A stretch of DNA of 64,000 nt from Duncaniella freteri (GCF_004766125.1 NZ_SJSA01000001.1:1674001-1738000), one strand, 5' to 3'; positions 1 through 10,992 are shown, counted from the first letter of the stretch. Notes: generated from the sequence alone by a model not told the origin. A program made the numbers and translations.

Positions 1-3000
1 AACGGTGTGGTATGGATGTCAGCCCGCGATGGTTCTCTATGGAGATTGGAGGGTGATAGGTATCGTGAGAATGGTGCGTTGAAATATTTCCAGCCCACAC
101 GTCCGGAGAGGGGTGAAACAATATATGGGATATATACTGACGGCAATGGCGGTGAATGGGTGTTGAGCAACCACGGCTACTGGGTGCACGGCAGGCAAGA
201 TATTTCGGGGTTTCGTGAGTTTGTGCAGGCATCGGCAATCAGCGGCGGTCTGCTGCTGATTGATTCTGATGGGAAAATGGCTGCATACTCTGCCGGAGAC
301 GGTTCACTCAAGGATGTATTGCCGGGGCTTAGCGTGCGGACCGACATACGGCCATTCCTTCTTAGTGACGGTAAGATAATTATAGGCACTGAGGATGGTT
401 TGGTAGCATTATTGGATCTAATGAGCAGTACTGTAAAAACGGTGGCTCTTCCAGGAAGAGAGATCATCACTGAATATTATGAACAGAAGCCGGATGGCAA
501 AAACGGACATGTGTTATGGATGCTCACACGGTCAGATGTCCTGAGGCTTGATCTGTCGCAAATGATATGTGAAAGGTTGGATAAGCCTTACACCGATTCA
601 TCAGAGAGCCTGGATATGGAGTTCATTCATGAGGATGGTAACGGTGATATATGGGTCTATCCCCACAATGGGCATCTGTGTCATTACAATACATCCGTTC
701 GCCGACTTGAGCGGGCTTGCATTCTTACTGAGAACGGACGTGTTGTCACCCCTGACATTTCATCGTTCCTTTTCGATGATCGCCGGAACATATGGGGCAG
801 GACCCCTCTGGGTATTCAGAAGTTTTCATTTTCAGTAGGCGGAAGTGCCACTGTGATCGGGAATCCCGGGGAATATCGAGGACTGTTTATTGACAGTCGC
901 GGCAACCTGTGGGCTACATGCAAGGAAAAGTCGGTGTCGATATTTGACCGTAATTATAATTATATAGGTAATCTTACTCCTTCGGGTAATGTTGTCAGCA
1001 GTCCGGATATGAAATTCGGGGCTTCGGTCTATACTATGATGGAGGATTCAAAGGGGCGTATATGGCTGGGTGCCAAGGGTGACGGTATCTATGTCGCTAC
1101 TCCGCAAAAAATATCACCCAATAATGTGGATAGTTATAGGATAGATCATTACACACGACGGCTGGATGACTTGGAGTCTCTGAGTGATTCGGGAGTATAT
1201 TCTATTTTCGAGGATAAGAAAGGGAGGGTATGGATAGGCACGTACGGTGGCGGTCTTAATCTCGTTGACGAGGGTAAGGACGGGTCTATGAGGTTCATAC
1301 ATGCCCGCAACGGAGGTCTGCCTACCTATCCTATAGTGTCATGCGATAAGGTAAGGTATGTCACAGCCAACTCGGATGGGGACATTATGCTGTGTACCAC
1401 AGGTGGATTCGTTACATTTGACAGTGATTTCACATCGCCACGCGACATACGTTTCTACCGTAATTGGAGTGATATCACCCGCGATTCTACTCTGAGCGAT
1501 AGTGATGTGTTTTATGCCTATGAGGACAGCCGCCATGATATATACCTGACTACGATGGCGGGAGGCATATGTAAGCTTGAAAGCGGGAGCGTGTTGGGCA
1601 ACAATCTTAGGTTCAGTTATATAAACAAGCAGAACGGATTGCCCTCCGATATGGCTTACTCCATACGTGAGGACAGGAACGGATATCTGTGGATGGCTCT
1701 TGAAACGGCACTGTGCAGATATGATCCCAAGGATCATTCCATAGTCACGTATGACCGCTATGACTTTCATATACCGTTTGTTACCACTGAGGTGCCGTTT
1801 GTAATAGATGCTGATGGCAGGGCTACGCTGGCTCTGGTCAACGGATTGTTGAGTCTGGATCTGGAAAATCTTAAAAAGAGTGATTATATTCCGGAGATAC
1901 GTTTCTATGACGCCGAGGTCAACACTGACGGAGGCGGTATCATGAGGGTCCCTGTAAAGGATGGTGTGCTTGTGCTGCGTCCCGACCAGCGTAATGCTGC
2001 TATTTCGTTTGCCGCCCTTGATTATGGGAATACCGAGAATATCTCATATTCCTATCGTCTGAGGGGGCTTAATGACAATTGGATAGACAACGGACATTCC
2101 AATAAGGCTTCATTCTATTCTCTTCCTGCCGGCGATTACGAGCTTGAGGTGAAATCAACCAATTGCGAGGGTGCGTGGAATGACCGTGTTTACAGTATGA
2201 GGATCCGTGTTGAGCCTACATTTGTAGAGACTGTGTGGGCAAAGCTGCTGTATATATTTGCTTTTATAGCTGTGGGGCTTGCCATATGGTTTGTTTCGGT
2301 ATATATTCTCCGGCTACAGCGTCGCATCAACATGGAGCAGGAGCTAACCCGCCTGAAGCTGAGGTTTTTCACAGATGTGTCACATGAGTTGCGCACACCT
2401 CTGACCCTGATAGTCAATCCTGTCGACGAGGTGTTGTCCGATTCGTCACTTTCGCCTGTATCTCGTGACTATATGATGATGGTAAAGAGCAACACTGACC
2501 GTATGTTGCGCCTTATAAACCAGTTTCTTGATATACGCAGGATTCAGAACAGCAAGATGAAAGTATATCTTGAGATGGTCGACATTGTACCGTTGTTCCA
2601 CCGCATACATAGGGATTTCAGTGGATTGGCACACCAGAAGGGCATCAGCTTTTCATTGTCGTGCCATACTGAGGAATGCAAGATATATACTGATGTCGAC
2701 AAGCTTGAGAAGATTCTGTTCAATCTGCTTTCCAATGCGTTCAAATTTACTCCGGATGGGAAAAATGTGGCATTCGGGCTGACTATGGACGGTAATGCAA
2801 TTAAAATAACAGTCAGTGATGAAGGGCAGGGCATGGACGAGGGTCAGAAATCCAGGCTCTTCAACAGGTTCGAGACACTTGGAAGGAAGGTCAAGGGGCC
2901 TTCGAGCGGAATAGGACTGTCGTTGGTCAGGGAGCTTGTGTCGTTGCTTCACGGACGCATTTCAGTGAGCAGCGAGATTGACCGAGGCAGTGTTTTTTCT

Positions 3001-3942
3001 GTGATACTGCCTATCGGTTATGAGTCATACTGCAACGATACAAATGTGGAGCTGATACTCAATGATGGCAATACGAGAGAGATCGCTACCACTGTTGTTG
3101 ATTCTGATCACACTGACAGGACATCTGGCGATGATTTCAGGATACTTGTTGTGGAGGACAATGACGAGTTACGCTGTATGCTGTGCCGTATGCTCGCCGA
3201 CGGCTACAGTGTAGTAGAGGCTTGTGACGGACAGGAGGCTATCGATAAGATGGATGAGTTGCTTCCAGATATGATAATAAGCGACATAATGATGCCTCGG
3301 GTTGATGGTCTTGAACTCCTGGAGCGAGTGAGGTCGGACAGTGCTCGTTCCCATATCCCGTTTGTACTGCTCTCGGCAAAGTCATCTGTTGCCGAGCGCA
3401 TAGAGGGGCTGGAATGTGGTGCTGACGATTATCTCACCAAGCCGTTCAGCGCGTCATATCTGAAAGCGCGCATCAGGTCACTGATACGTCAGCGCACACG
3501 GCTTAAGGATTGTCTTGTGGCTGGAAATCCGGTGCGGAATGTTGCTGAAAAAGTAGCGGAAGGGGATGATTTGCCGATGCTGACCGGATTTGACACAGAG
3601 TTTGTCGGCCGTTTGTCAGACTATATCGAGCGTGAGTCATCACGCCCGGAGCTTACGATAGATGAGATTGCATCGTCAATGAATATGGGACGGACGGTAT
3701 TCAACCGCAAAGTGAAGTCTCTGTTCAATGTAACTCCGGTTGAACTGCTTTCTGCGATGCGTCTTAAAAGAGCCGAGTCGCTTCTTTGTTCTGGAGATCT
3801 GACCGTAGCTGAGGTATCGTATCGCTGTGGCTTCACCTCTCCGCAATATTTCAATCGAGTGTTCAAGTCGCACTATGGCTGCACGCCTTCGGAATGGCGC
3901 GTGAACTCTTGCAAAGCATCTGTTGTAGGGCAGCAAGCGTGA
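1..3942 (+). CDS. Hybrid two-component system sensor/regulator (HTCS), 5' partial
   Basis: The reading frame is open to the window edge, so the N-terminus (signal peptide and first propeller blades) is missing. Numbering from the GTG at position 7, residues 1 to about 640 hold repeated 'G.IW.GT..GGL'-like motifs of a periplasmic beta-propeller (Reg_prop). A Y_Y_Y domain follows at about 665-735, then one membrane helix near 747-768. The histidine kinase has the phospho-acceptor in SHELRTP (His793) and an N-box NLLSNAFKF. A response-regulator receiver follows, with probable phospho-acceptor Asp1093 in SDIMMPR, and an AraC-type helix-turn-helix ends the protein (about 1200-1300). HTCS proteins sense oligosaccharides in the periplasm and activate the adjacent polysaccharide utilisation locus. 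This one directly precedes the pectinesterase and SusC/SusD genes and probably controls them. Confidence 0.95.
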   Translation, partial: NGVVWMSARDGSLWRLEGDRYRENGALKYFQPTRPERGETIYGIYTDGNGGEWVLSNHGYWVHGRQDISGFREFVQASAISGGLLLIDSDGKMAAYSAGDGSLKDVLPGLSVRTDIRPFLLSDGKIIIGTEDGLVALLDLMSSTVKTVALPGREIITEYYEQKPDGKNGHVLWMLTRSDVLRLDLSQMICERLDKPYTDSSESLDMEFIHEDGNGDIWVYPHNGHLCHYNTSVRRLERACILTENGRVVTPDISSFLFDDRRNIWGRTPLGIQKFSFSVGGSATVIGNPGEYRGLFIDSRGNLWATCKEKSVSIFDRNYNYIGNLTPSGNVVSSPDMKFGASVYTMMEDSKGRIWLGAKGDGIYVATPQKISPNNVDSYRIDHYTRRLDDLESLSDSGVYSIFEDKKGRVWIGTYGGGLNLVDEGKDGSMRFIHARNGGLPTYPIVSCDKVRYVTANSDGDIMLCTTGGFVTFDSDFTSPRDIRFYRNWSDITRDSTLSDSDVFYAYEDSRHDIYLTTMAGGICKLESGSVLGNNLRFSYINKQNGLPSDMAYSIREDRNGYLWMALETALCRYDPKDHSIVTYDRYDFHIPFVTTEVPFVIDADGRATLALVNGLLSLDLENLKKSDYIPEIRFYDAEVNTDGGGIMRVPVKDGVLVLRPDQRNAAISFAALDYGNTENISYSYRLRGLNDNWIDNGHSNKASFYSLPAGDYELEVKSTNCEGAWNDRVYSMRIRVEPTFVETVWAKLLYIFAFIAVGLAIWFVSVYILRLQRRINMEQELTRLKLRFFTDVSHELRTPLTLIVNPVDEVLSDSSLSPVSRDYMMMVKSNTDRMLRLINQFLDIRRIQNSKMKVYLEMVDIVPLFHRIHRDFSGLAHQKGISFSLSCHTEECKIYTDVDKLEKILFNLLSNAFKFTPDGKNVAFGLTMDGNAIKITVSDEGQGMDEGQKSRLFNRFETLGRKVKGPSSGIGLSLVRELVSLLHGRISVSSEIDRGSVFSVILPIGYESYCNDTNVELILNDGNTREIATTVVDSDHTDRTSGDDFRILVVEDNDELRCMLCRMLADGYSVVEACDGQEAIDKMDELLPDMIISDIMMPRVDGLELLERVRSDSARSHIPFVLLSAKSSVAERIEGLECGADDYLTKPFSASYLKARIRSLIRQRTRLKDCLVAGNPVRNVAEKVAEGDDLPMLTGFDTEFVGRLSDYIERESSRPELTIDEIASSMNMGRTVFNRKVKSLFNVTPVELLSAMRLKRAESLLCSGDLTVAEVSYRCGFTSPQYFNRVFKSHYGCTPSEWRVNSCKASVVGQQA

Positions 3943-3961
3943 TTGTAAAAATTCTCATTAA

Positions 3962-4008
3962 GATTGCACTTTTTTGCACCGATCATGGGTGTGAGAAAAA
4001 GTGCAATC
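3962..4008 (+). terminator. Strong hairpin after the HTCS gene
   Basis: A 13-bp perfect inverted repeat (3962-3974 with 3996-4008) encloses a second 5-bp stem. The left arm ends in a T run and the right arm starts with an A run, so it could terminate transcription on either strand. It lies 20 nt after the HTCS stop codon and probably separates regulator from structural gene transcription. Confidence 0.6.
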
Positions 4009-4096
4009 ATTTAATTAAAAAGTTTAATCGCTGGTATATAGATAATTGGTAATTTCGGGCATTAAAAGTTTAATTTAGTTTCAGTACTGAAATTTA

Positions 4097-5407
4097 ATGT
4101 CCATGAATCTATCTGCAAGTATATCCTCATCGTTGGCGGCTGTAGCATTATTGATGCTGTGTGGCTGTGCCGAGGAATCGTTGACCAATCCGTTTCATGC
4201 AGTTGTTGCCCAGGATGGGAGTGGTGACTTCCTTACAGTTCAGGAAGCTGTTAATGCCGCGCCCGACAGCCTCACCTCGCCATATCTCATCTTTATAAAG
4301 AATGGCTCTTACGAGGAGAATGTCGTGGTGCCTGAATCGAAACCTTACATTCATCTGATAGGTCAGGACAAGGAGCAGACCATCATACATTACAAGCTTA
4401 ATGTCGGTTCCGAACCGGAGAATAAGGATGAGGAGTATTGGAAATATTCTGTGCACAACCCCGAATCTCCTGCCCATCCGTTCGAGGAGTCAGGCTCGGT
4501 GGTATTGGTGAAGGCTCCATACTTCTATACTGAAAACATATCGTATGTGAACGATTACGGTGTGTCGGCTCAGACAGGTCCTCAGGCATTGGCTATGAAA
4601 ACCAGGGCTGACTGTGCGGCGTTCAATAACTGCATATTCCGATCGTTTCAGGACACATGGATGACTTCAACCAAGGATGAACACCGTCATTATGTGAACA
4701 ACTGTTGGATAGAGGGTGCTGTTGACTATCTGTATGGAGGGGGTGATGTGTTGGTGGAGAACACAACATTCTATAATGTCCGCAGTGGCTCGGTTATTGT
4801 GGCACCATGCCATACCAAAGCGAAATATGGCTATGTGATGCGCAATTGCGTGGTTGACGGCAACAATGCGGCTGCTGACGGCACTACTCTTTTGGGGCGG
4901 CCCTGGCACAACAGTCCGCAAGCACGTTTCGTGAACACTGTGATGCGTATTCCTGTGGCTCCTGAGGGGTGGACCAATATGGGGGCGATTCCAGGTATTT
5001 TTGCCGAATTCGGCAGTAGGGATTCTCTCGGACGGCCCATTGACCTTTCTTCACGTAAGACAATATATAACTACACATCCCGTGAGGGTGAGAATATAAC
5101 AGGAGAATCACGAACATCCATTACCGAGAATGAGGCTTCCGCGCTGACATATGCCAATATGATTCCCGGTGAGGATGGATGGGACCCCAGAGGTATGATG
5201 TCGAAGCTTCCTGTACCTGCCAATATCAGAGTAGATGATGTGACTGTAAGTTGGGATGCAGTCAATGATGCCCGCGGTTATATCGTGTATGACGGAGATG
5301 AGGTGGCAGGGTTTACTACAGGTAACCGCTGCACATTGAGCCGGGTCCCGGAGGGTGGTGTGAAAGTGCAGGCGGTCAATGCCTACGGCTCACTCGGGAA
5401 CGTGTAG
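4097..5407 (+). CDS. Pectinesterase (pectin methylesterase) lipoprotein
   Basis: This is a carbohydrate esterase family 8-like protein of 436 residues that would remove methyl esters from galacturonan. The N-terminus is a lipoprotein signal with lipobox LCGC and Cys24, so it is probably anchored in an outer or periplasmic membrane. Family motifs visible in order are GSYEE (70-74), GPQALAM with Gln163, FQDTW with Asp186, VDYLYG with Asp210, and LGRPW with Arg268 and Trp270. Together these match the catalytic Gln, two Asp and Arg of pectinesterases. A short fibronectin-III-like tail follows after about residue 365. An alternative ATG lies two codons downstream (4103). It sits between the HTCS regulator and the SusC/SusD pair, suggesting a pectic substrate. 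Confidence 0.9.
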   Translation: MSMNLSASISSSLAAVALLMLCGCAEESLTNPFHAVVAQDGSGDFLTVQEAVNAAPDSLTSPYLIFIKNGSYEENVVVPESKPYIHLIGQDKEQTIIHYKLNVGSEPENKDEEYWKYSVHNPESPAHPFEESGSVVLVKAPYFYTENISYVNDYGVSAQTGPQALAMKTRADCAAFNNCIFRSFQDTWMTSTKDEHRHYVNNCWIEGAVDYLYGGGDVLVENTTFYNVRSGSVIVAPCHTKAKYGYVMRNCVVDGNNAAADGTTLLGRPWHNSPQARFVNTVMRIPVAPEGWTNMGAIPGIFAEFGSRDSLGRPIDLSSRKTIYNYTSREGENITGESRTSITENEASALTYANMIPGEDGWDPRGMMSKLPVPANIRVDDVTVSWDAVNDARGYIVYDGDEVAGFTTGNRCTLSRVPEGGVKVQAVNAYGSLGNV

Positions 5408-5457
5408 AAATGAAAATATAATAAGTTAATTCCCTTATTCTAATAACCACTTATAGT

Positions 5458-8400
5458 ATGAGAACCAATCAAAAAACTTTTATCCGACTGTTTTGCTTGG
5501 TCATGGCTATGCTGTTTTCCAGGGCTGTCTATGCCCAGGTCAGCACAGTGACAGGCACAGTGACCGATCCGCAGCAAGAACCGCTCACTGGGGTCGTTGT
5601 AACTGAAAAAGGCAATCCTGCCAACGGTGTCATCACTGACATTGATGGAAAATACTCAATTAAAGTGCCGGCGCAAGGTACGCTTGTGTTCACCTATACC
5701 GGTTTTACAGGTCAGGACATAGATGTGGCAGGTCGTTCACTTATTGATGTTACAATGAGTGAAGATCTTCAGAGTCTTGAGGAGGTAGTTGTGATCGGTT
5801 ATGGCACAATGAGGCGCAAGGATCTTACAGGAGCGGTGGCTTCTGTAAAAGGAGACGACCTTGTAGCCAATCCTGTATCCAATGTGGCGCAGGCTCTTCA
5901 AGGACGTCTTCCTGGTGTCAATGTAGTGTCGCAGGACGGCCGTCCCGGAGCCTCGGTATCGGTGCGTGTGCGCGGAGGCGGCTCAATCACCCAAAGCAAT
6001 GAGCCTCTTTATGTTGTTGACGGTTTTCCTGTGGGTAATATCGACAACATTGCAGCCTCCGAGATAGAGTCGATAGATGTGCTCAAGGATGCTGCTTCTA
6101 CAGCTATCTATGGTGCGCGCGGTGCCAACGGTGTAATCCTTGTTACCACCAAGGGTGGACAGGAAGGAAAGGCAAAAGTCACTTATGAAGGCTATGTGCA
6201 GTTCAAGAATGTCGCTAAAAAACAGGATGTTCTCTCAGCCCAGGAGTATGTGCTTGATAACTGGAGCTACGCTACCACTCGTGGCTCAGGTCCTAAGGAG
6301 GCTGTTGAAAAATACTTCGGTCTCGGATCGAAATATGGTAACCACTATGCTGAATATGCCAATGTCGCTGCCCATCAGTATGACAATGACATCCTGCGCA
6401 CAGGATTCTCTCACAATCATAACCTGAATATCACCGGTGGATCGGAGAATACCAGGATGGCGTTCAACATCGGTTATATCGATGACGAAGGTATCCGCAT
6501 CAATTCCGACTACGACCGTTTCACCACCTCTCTCAAGATCCAGCAGAAATTATTCAGCAACCTCACATTCAATGCCGAGGCTCGCTATGATGAATCTACA
6601 CTCAACGGCGCCGGAGCCCGTTACACCTCAGGGGCTTATCATTATAAGCCTATAGACAATCCCCTCGGAGGGGTATCGGCTTCCGAGATTTCAGGTCTTG
6701 GTTTCGGTATAAAGAACATTGATGACTCACATAATCCTGTTGAGCTGATAAATGATATAACAAGCGAGACTTTCTATCGCAATTTCCGTGGCAACGCAGC
6801 TCTGACATGGGAGATTATCTCCGGACTTACAGCCCGCTCGGAAATAGCTATGACACGCGGCTCATCCAGGAACACTTACTATGAGAACGGATACACCAAT
6901 GGTGACAAACGTGCCAATATCTCACGTGGGACATCCAAGGGGCTTCGTTGGGTCACCACAGCCAATTATATGTTTGATGTGAAGGATATCCATTCATTCA
7001 ATATTCTTGCCGGTTACGAGCTTCTCAGAAGCGAGAACGAATCGATGTATGCTGAAGGCCGCGGATTCCCTGACACGTTTGACTATGATCACGCTATTGC
7101 AATGATGCACACAGCTACTTACAATAGCTCGTTCTACAATACGTTCGGAGTTCCTGACCGCACTGTGTCATGGTTCGGACGTTTCAACTACACACTTCTT
7201 GACCGTTATCTCTTCACCGCAACATTCCGTGCCGACGGTTCTTCAAAGTTCGCGCCCAACAACCGCTGGGGTTATTTCCCCGCAGTGGCAGCAGGATGGC
7301 GCATCTCGGAGGAGAATTTCATGGAGGGTACTCGTGACTGGCTGTCCAATCTTAAATTGCGTCTGTCATGGGGTGAGTCCGGAAGCGACAATATCAATTC
7401 CAATCTGTGGCGCGAGACATGGTCAAGTTCTACCAACAACAAGCTTCCTATCAATGGCGAGTTCGGTCCGTTCTATCGTCCTGACGGTCTGAAAGCTAAT
7501 CCCGATCTTAAATGGGAGACCACTGTGTCACGCAACCTTGGTGTAGACTTCGGTTTCCTCAACAGCCGTATCAACGGTGCTGTGGAAGTGTACTGGAACA
7601 CTACAAAGGATCTGCTTATGCTCGTTCCGGTTGACAATACTTCCGGATACTCCCATCAGTATCAGAACTTCGGGCAGATTTCCAATCGTGGTGTGGAGAT
7701 ATCAGTCAATGCTGACATCTACCGCAACAAGGATTTCCGCTTCAGTGCAGGTGCCATATACAATTACAACCGCAATAACCTCGACAAGATGCAGAATGCC
7801 GACCAGTACATCTACTCCTCCTACTGGGGATCGTCGGCTCAGACTCCAGCTATGGACTGGATGCTTGCAGTGGACCAGCCTATAGGCATTGTCCGCGGTT
7901 ATATTGCCGACGGATTCTATACGACAGCTGATTTCAATTACTCCGACGGCACATACACACTTAAGGATGGTGTCCCTGATCTGACAAAGGACATCACCGC
8001 AACTTATATGCATCCGTTCACTCTCCCCAATGGTCAGGTGGCATTCCCAGGAGCACCCAAATTCAGGGACACGGACGATAACGGAAAGATCGATGCTAAA
8101 GATGCTGTGAATCTCGGGGAGGTGCGTCCTCGCCACACAGGCAGCTTCCATCTTGATTTCGGCTACAAGGGATGGGATCTCTCCGCCAACTTCAATTGGA
8201 CTTACGGAGGCAAGGTCTACAATGCAAATGCCATGATGGATGCTTCTGGAAATGAGTATGATGGTCTCACACGTCAGTATGGTGCATGGCGAGCTGACTG
8301 CTATAGGGTTTATGACGTTGACAAATCCGGTGAGCTTTATGCCGTGACCGAGCCTGGAGCTCTCAATGCTCTCAACGCCAATGCCTCCTCCGCACTTCCA

Positions 8401-8718
8401 TATCATCAGAGCGGCATTGTGTCGTCCGAGTTCCTTGAGGATGGTTCATACCTTCGACTCCAGACCCTCACACTTGGATATACATTGCCTCAGCAGCTGA
8501 CCAGGAAAGCGCATATATCCAATTTCCGTCTTTATGTGACAGCAGGCAATCTCTTTACCATCACAGGTTATAGCGGACTTGATCCTGAAGTCAATACCAA
8601 TACGGCAGGTACAGTTGGTTTCGGCAGCAATATTCGTAATTTCCCGATGTTCAACATGGATTACGGCACTTACCCTCGTGCCCGCACATGGACCATCGGT
8701 GCATCACTGTCATTCTAA
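5458..8718 (+). CDS. SusC-like TonB-dependent outer-membrane transporter (pair 1)
   Basis: This 1086-residue protein imports oligosaccharides across the outer membrane using TonB energy. It starts with a signal peptide ending near VYAQ (residues 24-27). A carboxypeptidase-D regulatory-like domain follows (about 28-110; GTVTDPQQEPLTGVVV). The linker and plug are marked by EEVVVIGYGT (about 107-116) and 'YVVDGFPVGNID..ASEIESIDVLKDAASTAIYG' features. The large beta-barrel ends in the expected aromatic residue (IGASLSF). The SusD partner starts 39 nt downstream. It is full length, unlike the second SusC gene in this window. Confidence 0.95.
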   Translation: MRTNQKTFIRLFCLVMAMLFSRAVYAQVSTVTGTVTDPQQEPLTGVVVTEKGNPANGVITDIDGKYSIKVPAQGTLVFTYTGFTGQDIDVAGRSLIDVTMSEDLQSLEEVVVIGYGTMRRKDLTGAVASVKGDDLVANPVSNVAQALQGRLPGVNVVSQDGRPGASVSVRVRGGGSITQSNEPLYVVDGFPVGNIDNIAASEIESIDVLKDAASTAIYGARGANGVILVTTKGGQEGKAKVTYEGYVQFKNVAKKQDVLSAQEYVLDNWSYATTRGSGPKEAVEKYFGLGSKYGNHYAEYANVAAHQYDNDILRTGFSHNHNLNITGGSENTRMAFNIGYIDDEGIRINSDYDRFTTSLKIQQKLFSNLTFNAEARYDESTLNGAGARYTSGAYHYKPIDNPLGGVSASEISGLGFGIKNIDDSHNPVELINDITSETFYRNFRGNAALTWEIISGLTARSEIAMTRGSSRNTYYENGYTNGDKRANISRGTSKGLRWVTTANYMFDVKDIHSFNILAGYELLRSENESMYAEGRGFPDTFDYDHAIAMMHTATYNSSFYNTFGVPDRTVSWFGRFNYTLLDRYLFTATFRADGSSKFAPNNRWGYFPAVAAGWRISEENFMEGTRDWLSNLKLRLSWGESGSDNINSNLWRETWSSSTNNKLPINGEFGPFYRPDGLKANPDLKWETTVSRNLGVDFGFLNSRINGAVEVYWNTTKDLLMLVPVDNTSGYSHQYQNFGQISNRGVEISVNADIYRNKDFRFSAGAIYNYNRNNLDKMQNADQYIYSSYWGSSAQTPAMDWMLAVDQPIGIVRGYIADGFYTTADFNYSDGTYTLKDGVPDLTKDITATYMHPFTLPNGQVAFPGAPKFRDTDDNGKIDAKDAVNLGEVRPRHTGSFHLDFGYKGWDLSANFNWTYGGKVYNANAMMDASGNEYDGLTRQYGAWRADCYRVYDVDKSGELYAVTEPGALNALNANASSALPYHQSGIVSSEFLEDGSYLRLQTLTLGYTLPQQLTRKAHISNFRLYVTAGNLFTITGYSGLDPEVNTNTAGTVGFGSNIRNFPMFNMDYGTYPRARTWTIGASLSF

Positions 8719-8757
8719 TCGAATAAACCTTAAACAATAATAATACGATACCATAAT

Positions 8758-10938
8758 ATGAACAAGTTTCTAAATATAGCACTCGTTTCAGCTTTTGCAC
8801 TTTGTGCCACTGGCTGCGAGGACTACCTCGACACCAACTCGCCGAGTATTTCCGACCGCGAGTTTGTATTCTCAAGCGAGGAGTCGGCACGCGGTGCCCT
8901 CAATTATGGCTACGAACTGCTTCGTGCCAATCGTAACATCCATTCCGTGGGTATCTATTGGAGCCCTATATGGGGATCTGACATGGAGGGATTGCAGGAT
9001 GCTTATTCTGATGGTGATACCGGACAGCAGGAGAAGGGGTTCTATCCTACAGGCACTTCGGCTGTCAATATCAACGGTCTGCAAGGATGGGAAGTGTTTG
9101 GCGATCTTTATAAGACAATAGGTGTGTGCAATGCGCTTATTGACAGTTTCGAGTCTCTTCCTAATTTTAATGAACTGATGAGCGGCGAGCCAAATTCCCT
9201 TTCTGACATCTACGGTCAGTCAGTGGCTCTTCGTGCCACATGCTATTTTGAGCTATGCCGCTATTACGGCGATGTTCCTATGGTGGAGCATGCCGGAGAG
9301 AGTGCCAAAGGGATAAAATCACGTTTCGCTATCTATGACTGGTGCGTCAGCAAACTTAAGTATGTTGAACCTCACATGTACAGGGTGGGGGAGAACGGTG
9401 TGCGTGCCGATGTGATGAACCGCAATTATGTGCAGGGTCTCATCGGGCGTATAGCTCTTTTCAATTCCGGATATTGTACCCGCCGCACCGATCTTGACGC
9501 CGGATTCTATGTTGATGGCGACGGCGAAGTGCTTTCCTTTGATGACCTTTGTGTTGAGGATACCCAGAATAAGGCCGTGTATGGCCGACGTGCCGACTGG
9601 CGCAATATTCTTGAAGAGGCTCGTCCTTACCTTGAGGCTTGCGCACAGCAGCCCGGAGGTATTCAGTTCTATCTTTCCGATCCGCGTGGCACGGATTCTC
9701 AGGGACGTGTCTACAATTGTCCTTCACAGTATATGTTCAATCAGATGCATAAGGACAATTCGATCGATATAGCTGACGAGAGTGTGTATGAGATACCTTT
9801 CATGTACAATGGTGGTGCTGACCGTCCCGGTTATATAGGTCGTGCGGCTCCTCAGGGTGGAAATTACGGTGCTCCGTGTGCGGCTTGCGGACAGAATCGC
9901 ATACAGCCTCATGTCTATTACGGATGGTTTGATCCGGATGATGCCCGCCGAGACGCTTCATGTTGTGTGACCGGCAGTAATGGCGGTGCGGAAGTGTTGC
10001 TGACATTCGACTGCGGAGCCTGGGGCAGCCAGGGTATCACTTGCAACAAGTGGGACTGGAACCGTATGAAGAAACCTGACACCGCTACATATGGCAACTC
10101 GGCAATCAATGTAAGCTATATGCGTATGGCTGATGTGTATCTGATGCTTGCTGAGGTGTATGCCGCTCTCGGACAGGACGGTCAGGCAAAGACCTGGCTT
10201 CAGAAAGTTCACAACCGTAACTTCCCAGGTGGTGTTGACAGCAAGCTCGATGCCTGGATTGCCGCCTGTGGCAATGAGTTTAAGTCCACAGAATGGAGTG
10301 CCATGTACAAGGCTGTTATCAAGGAGCGTGCCTTGGAGTTTGTAGGGGAGGGTGTTCGTCGCTTCGACCTTATCCGCACCGGATTTCTTCCTGAAGCAGC
10401 TGTGAACAACCGCCGTGACATGACCAAGGTTCTACAGGATATCCAGAGCAAGGGATATGCCGAGTTTGAAAATGGCAATCAGCTGCCTGCCTATGTATGG
10501 GTAAAGACTGTGGATAGCCGTGCTATGAATGGCTATCGCCTTACTGCCGGCACTCCTGCCGGTCAGGAAGATGATCCGGTGCTTTATCCCGGATGGCGTG
10601 GTGTGCATGATGATTGGGACGGAGTTCTTGGATCGTTTGGCTACAGCCTCGTCAACAAGACTCTCACCAACGTCGCTATAAAGGGTCTTTTTGAGTATGT
10701 CGCTCCGGGGTCCTCTCAGGCTCAGGCTTGGGAAGCGGAAGGATATGTCATGACCAACTGGGGGATCGATCTGATCAAGGATGAGAAGAACTGGGAGACT
10801 CACGCCTATAAGGTACTTGCAGGTATTACGGATGCCGATTATCAGGCACGCAAGTCACCTGTCACTGTGCGTCCGTTCAGATATCAGGATCTTCTGAACT
10901 CAGGCATGACCAACGGTTATGGTTTCCGTCAGGAATAA
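8758..10938 (+). CDS. SusD/RagB-like outer-membrane glycan-binding lipoprotein (pair 1)
   Basis: This surface lipoprotein of 726 residues has a signal peptide with lipobox ATGC and lipidated Cys20. It forms the lid over the SusC transporter upstream and binds glycan. SusD-family features are the N-terminal 'EDYLDTNSP' start, TPR-like helices with ALRATCYFELCRYYG, and the C-terminal 'KERALEFVGEGVRRFDLIRTG' segment around residues 520-545. It is longer than typical SusD proteins (500-650 residues), with extra sequence between and after these landmarks. A strong terminator follows 54 nt after the stop, so pair 1 probably ends a transcript. Confidence 0.93.
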   Translation: MNKFLNIALVSAFALCATGCEDYLDTNSPSISDREFVFSSEESARGALNYGYELLRANRNIHSVGIYWSPIWGSDMEGLQDAYSDGDTGQQEKGFYPTGTSAVNINGLQGWEVFGDLYKTIGVCNALIDSFESLPNFNELMSGEPNSLSDIYGQSVALRATCYFELCRYYGDVPMVEHAGESAKGIKSRFAIYDWCVSKLKYVEPHMYRVGENGVRADVMNRNYVQGLIGRIALFNSGYCTRRTDLDAGFYVDGDGEVLSFDDLCVEDTQNKAVYGRRADWRNILEEARPYLEACAQQPGGIQFYLSDPRGTDSQGRVYNCPSQYMFNQMHKDNSIDIADESVYEIPFMYNGGADRPGYIGRAAPQGGNYGAPCAACGQNRIQPHVYYGWFDPDDARRDASCCVTGSNGGAEVLLTFDCGAWGSQGITCNKWDWNRMKKPDTATYGNSAINVSYMRMADVYLMLAEVYAALGQDGQAKTWLQKVHNRNFPGGVDSKLDAWIAACGNEFKSTEWSAMYKAVIKERALEFVGEGVRRFDLIRTGFLPEAAVNNRRDMTKVLQDIQSKGYAEFENGNQLPAYVWVKTVDSRAMNGYRLTAGTPAGQEDDPVLYPGWRGVHDDWDGVLGSFGYSLVNKTLTNVAIKGLFEYVAPGSSQAQAWEAEGYVMTNWGIDLIKDEKNWETHAYKVLAGITDADYQARKSPVTVRPFRYQDLLNSGMTNGYGFRQE

Positions 10939-10992
10939 TAGAACTTGGTGAAATAAGGTTAATATATCAAAATATAAGGTATATTTAGGGAG

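Noticed and set aside
7702..8406. A 234-codon minus-strand frame inside SusC 1
   Set aside because: It lies fully within a clearly coding SusC gene and resembles no family.
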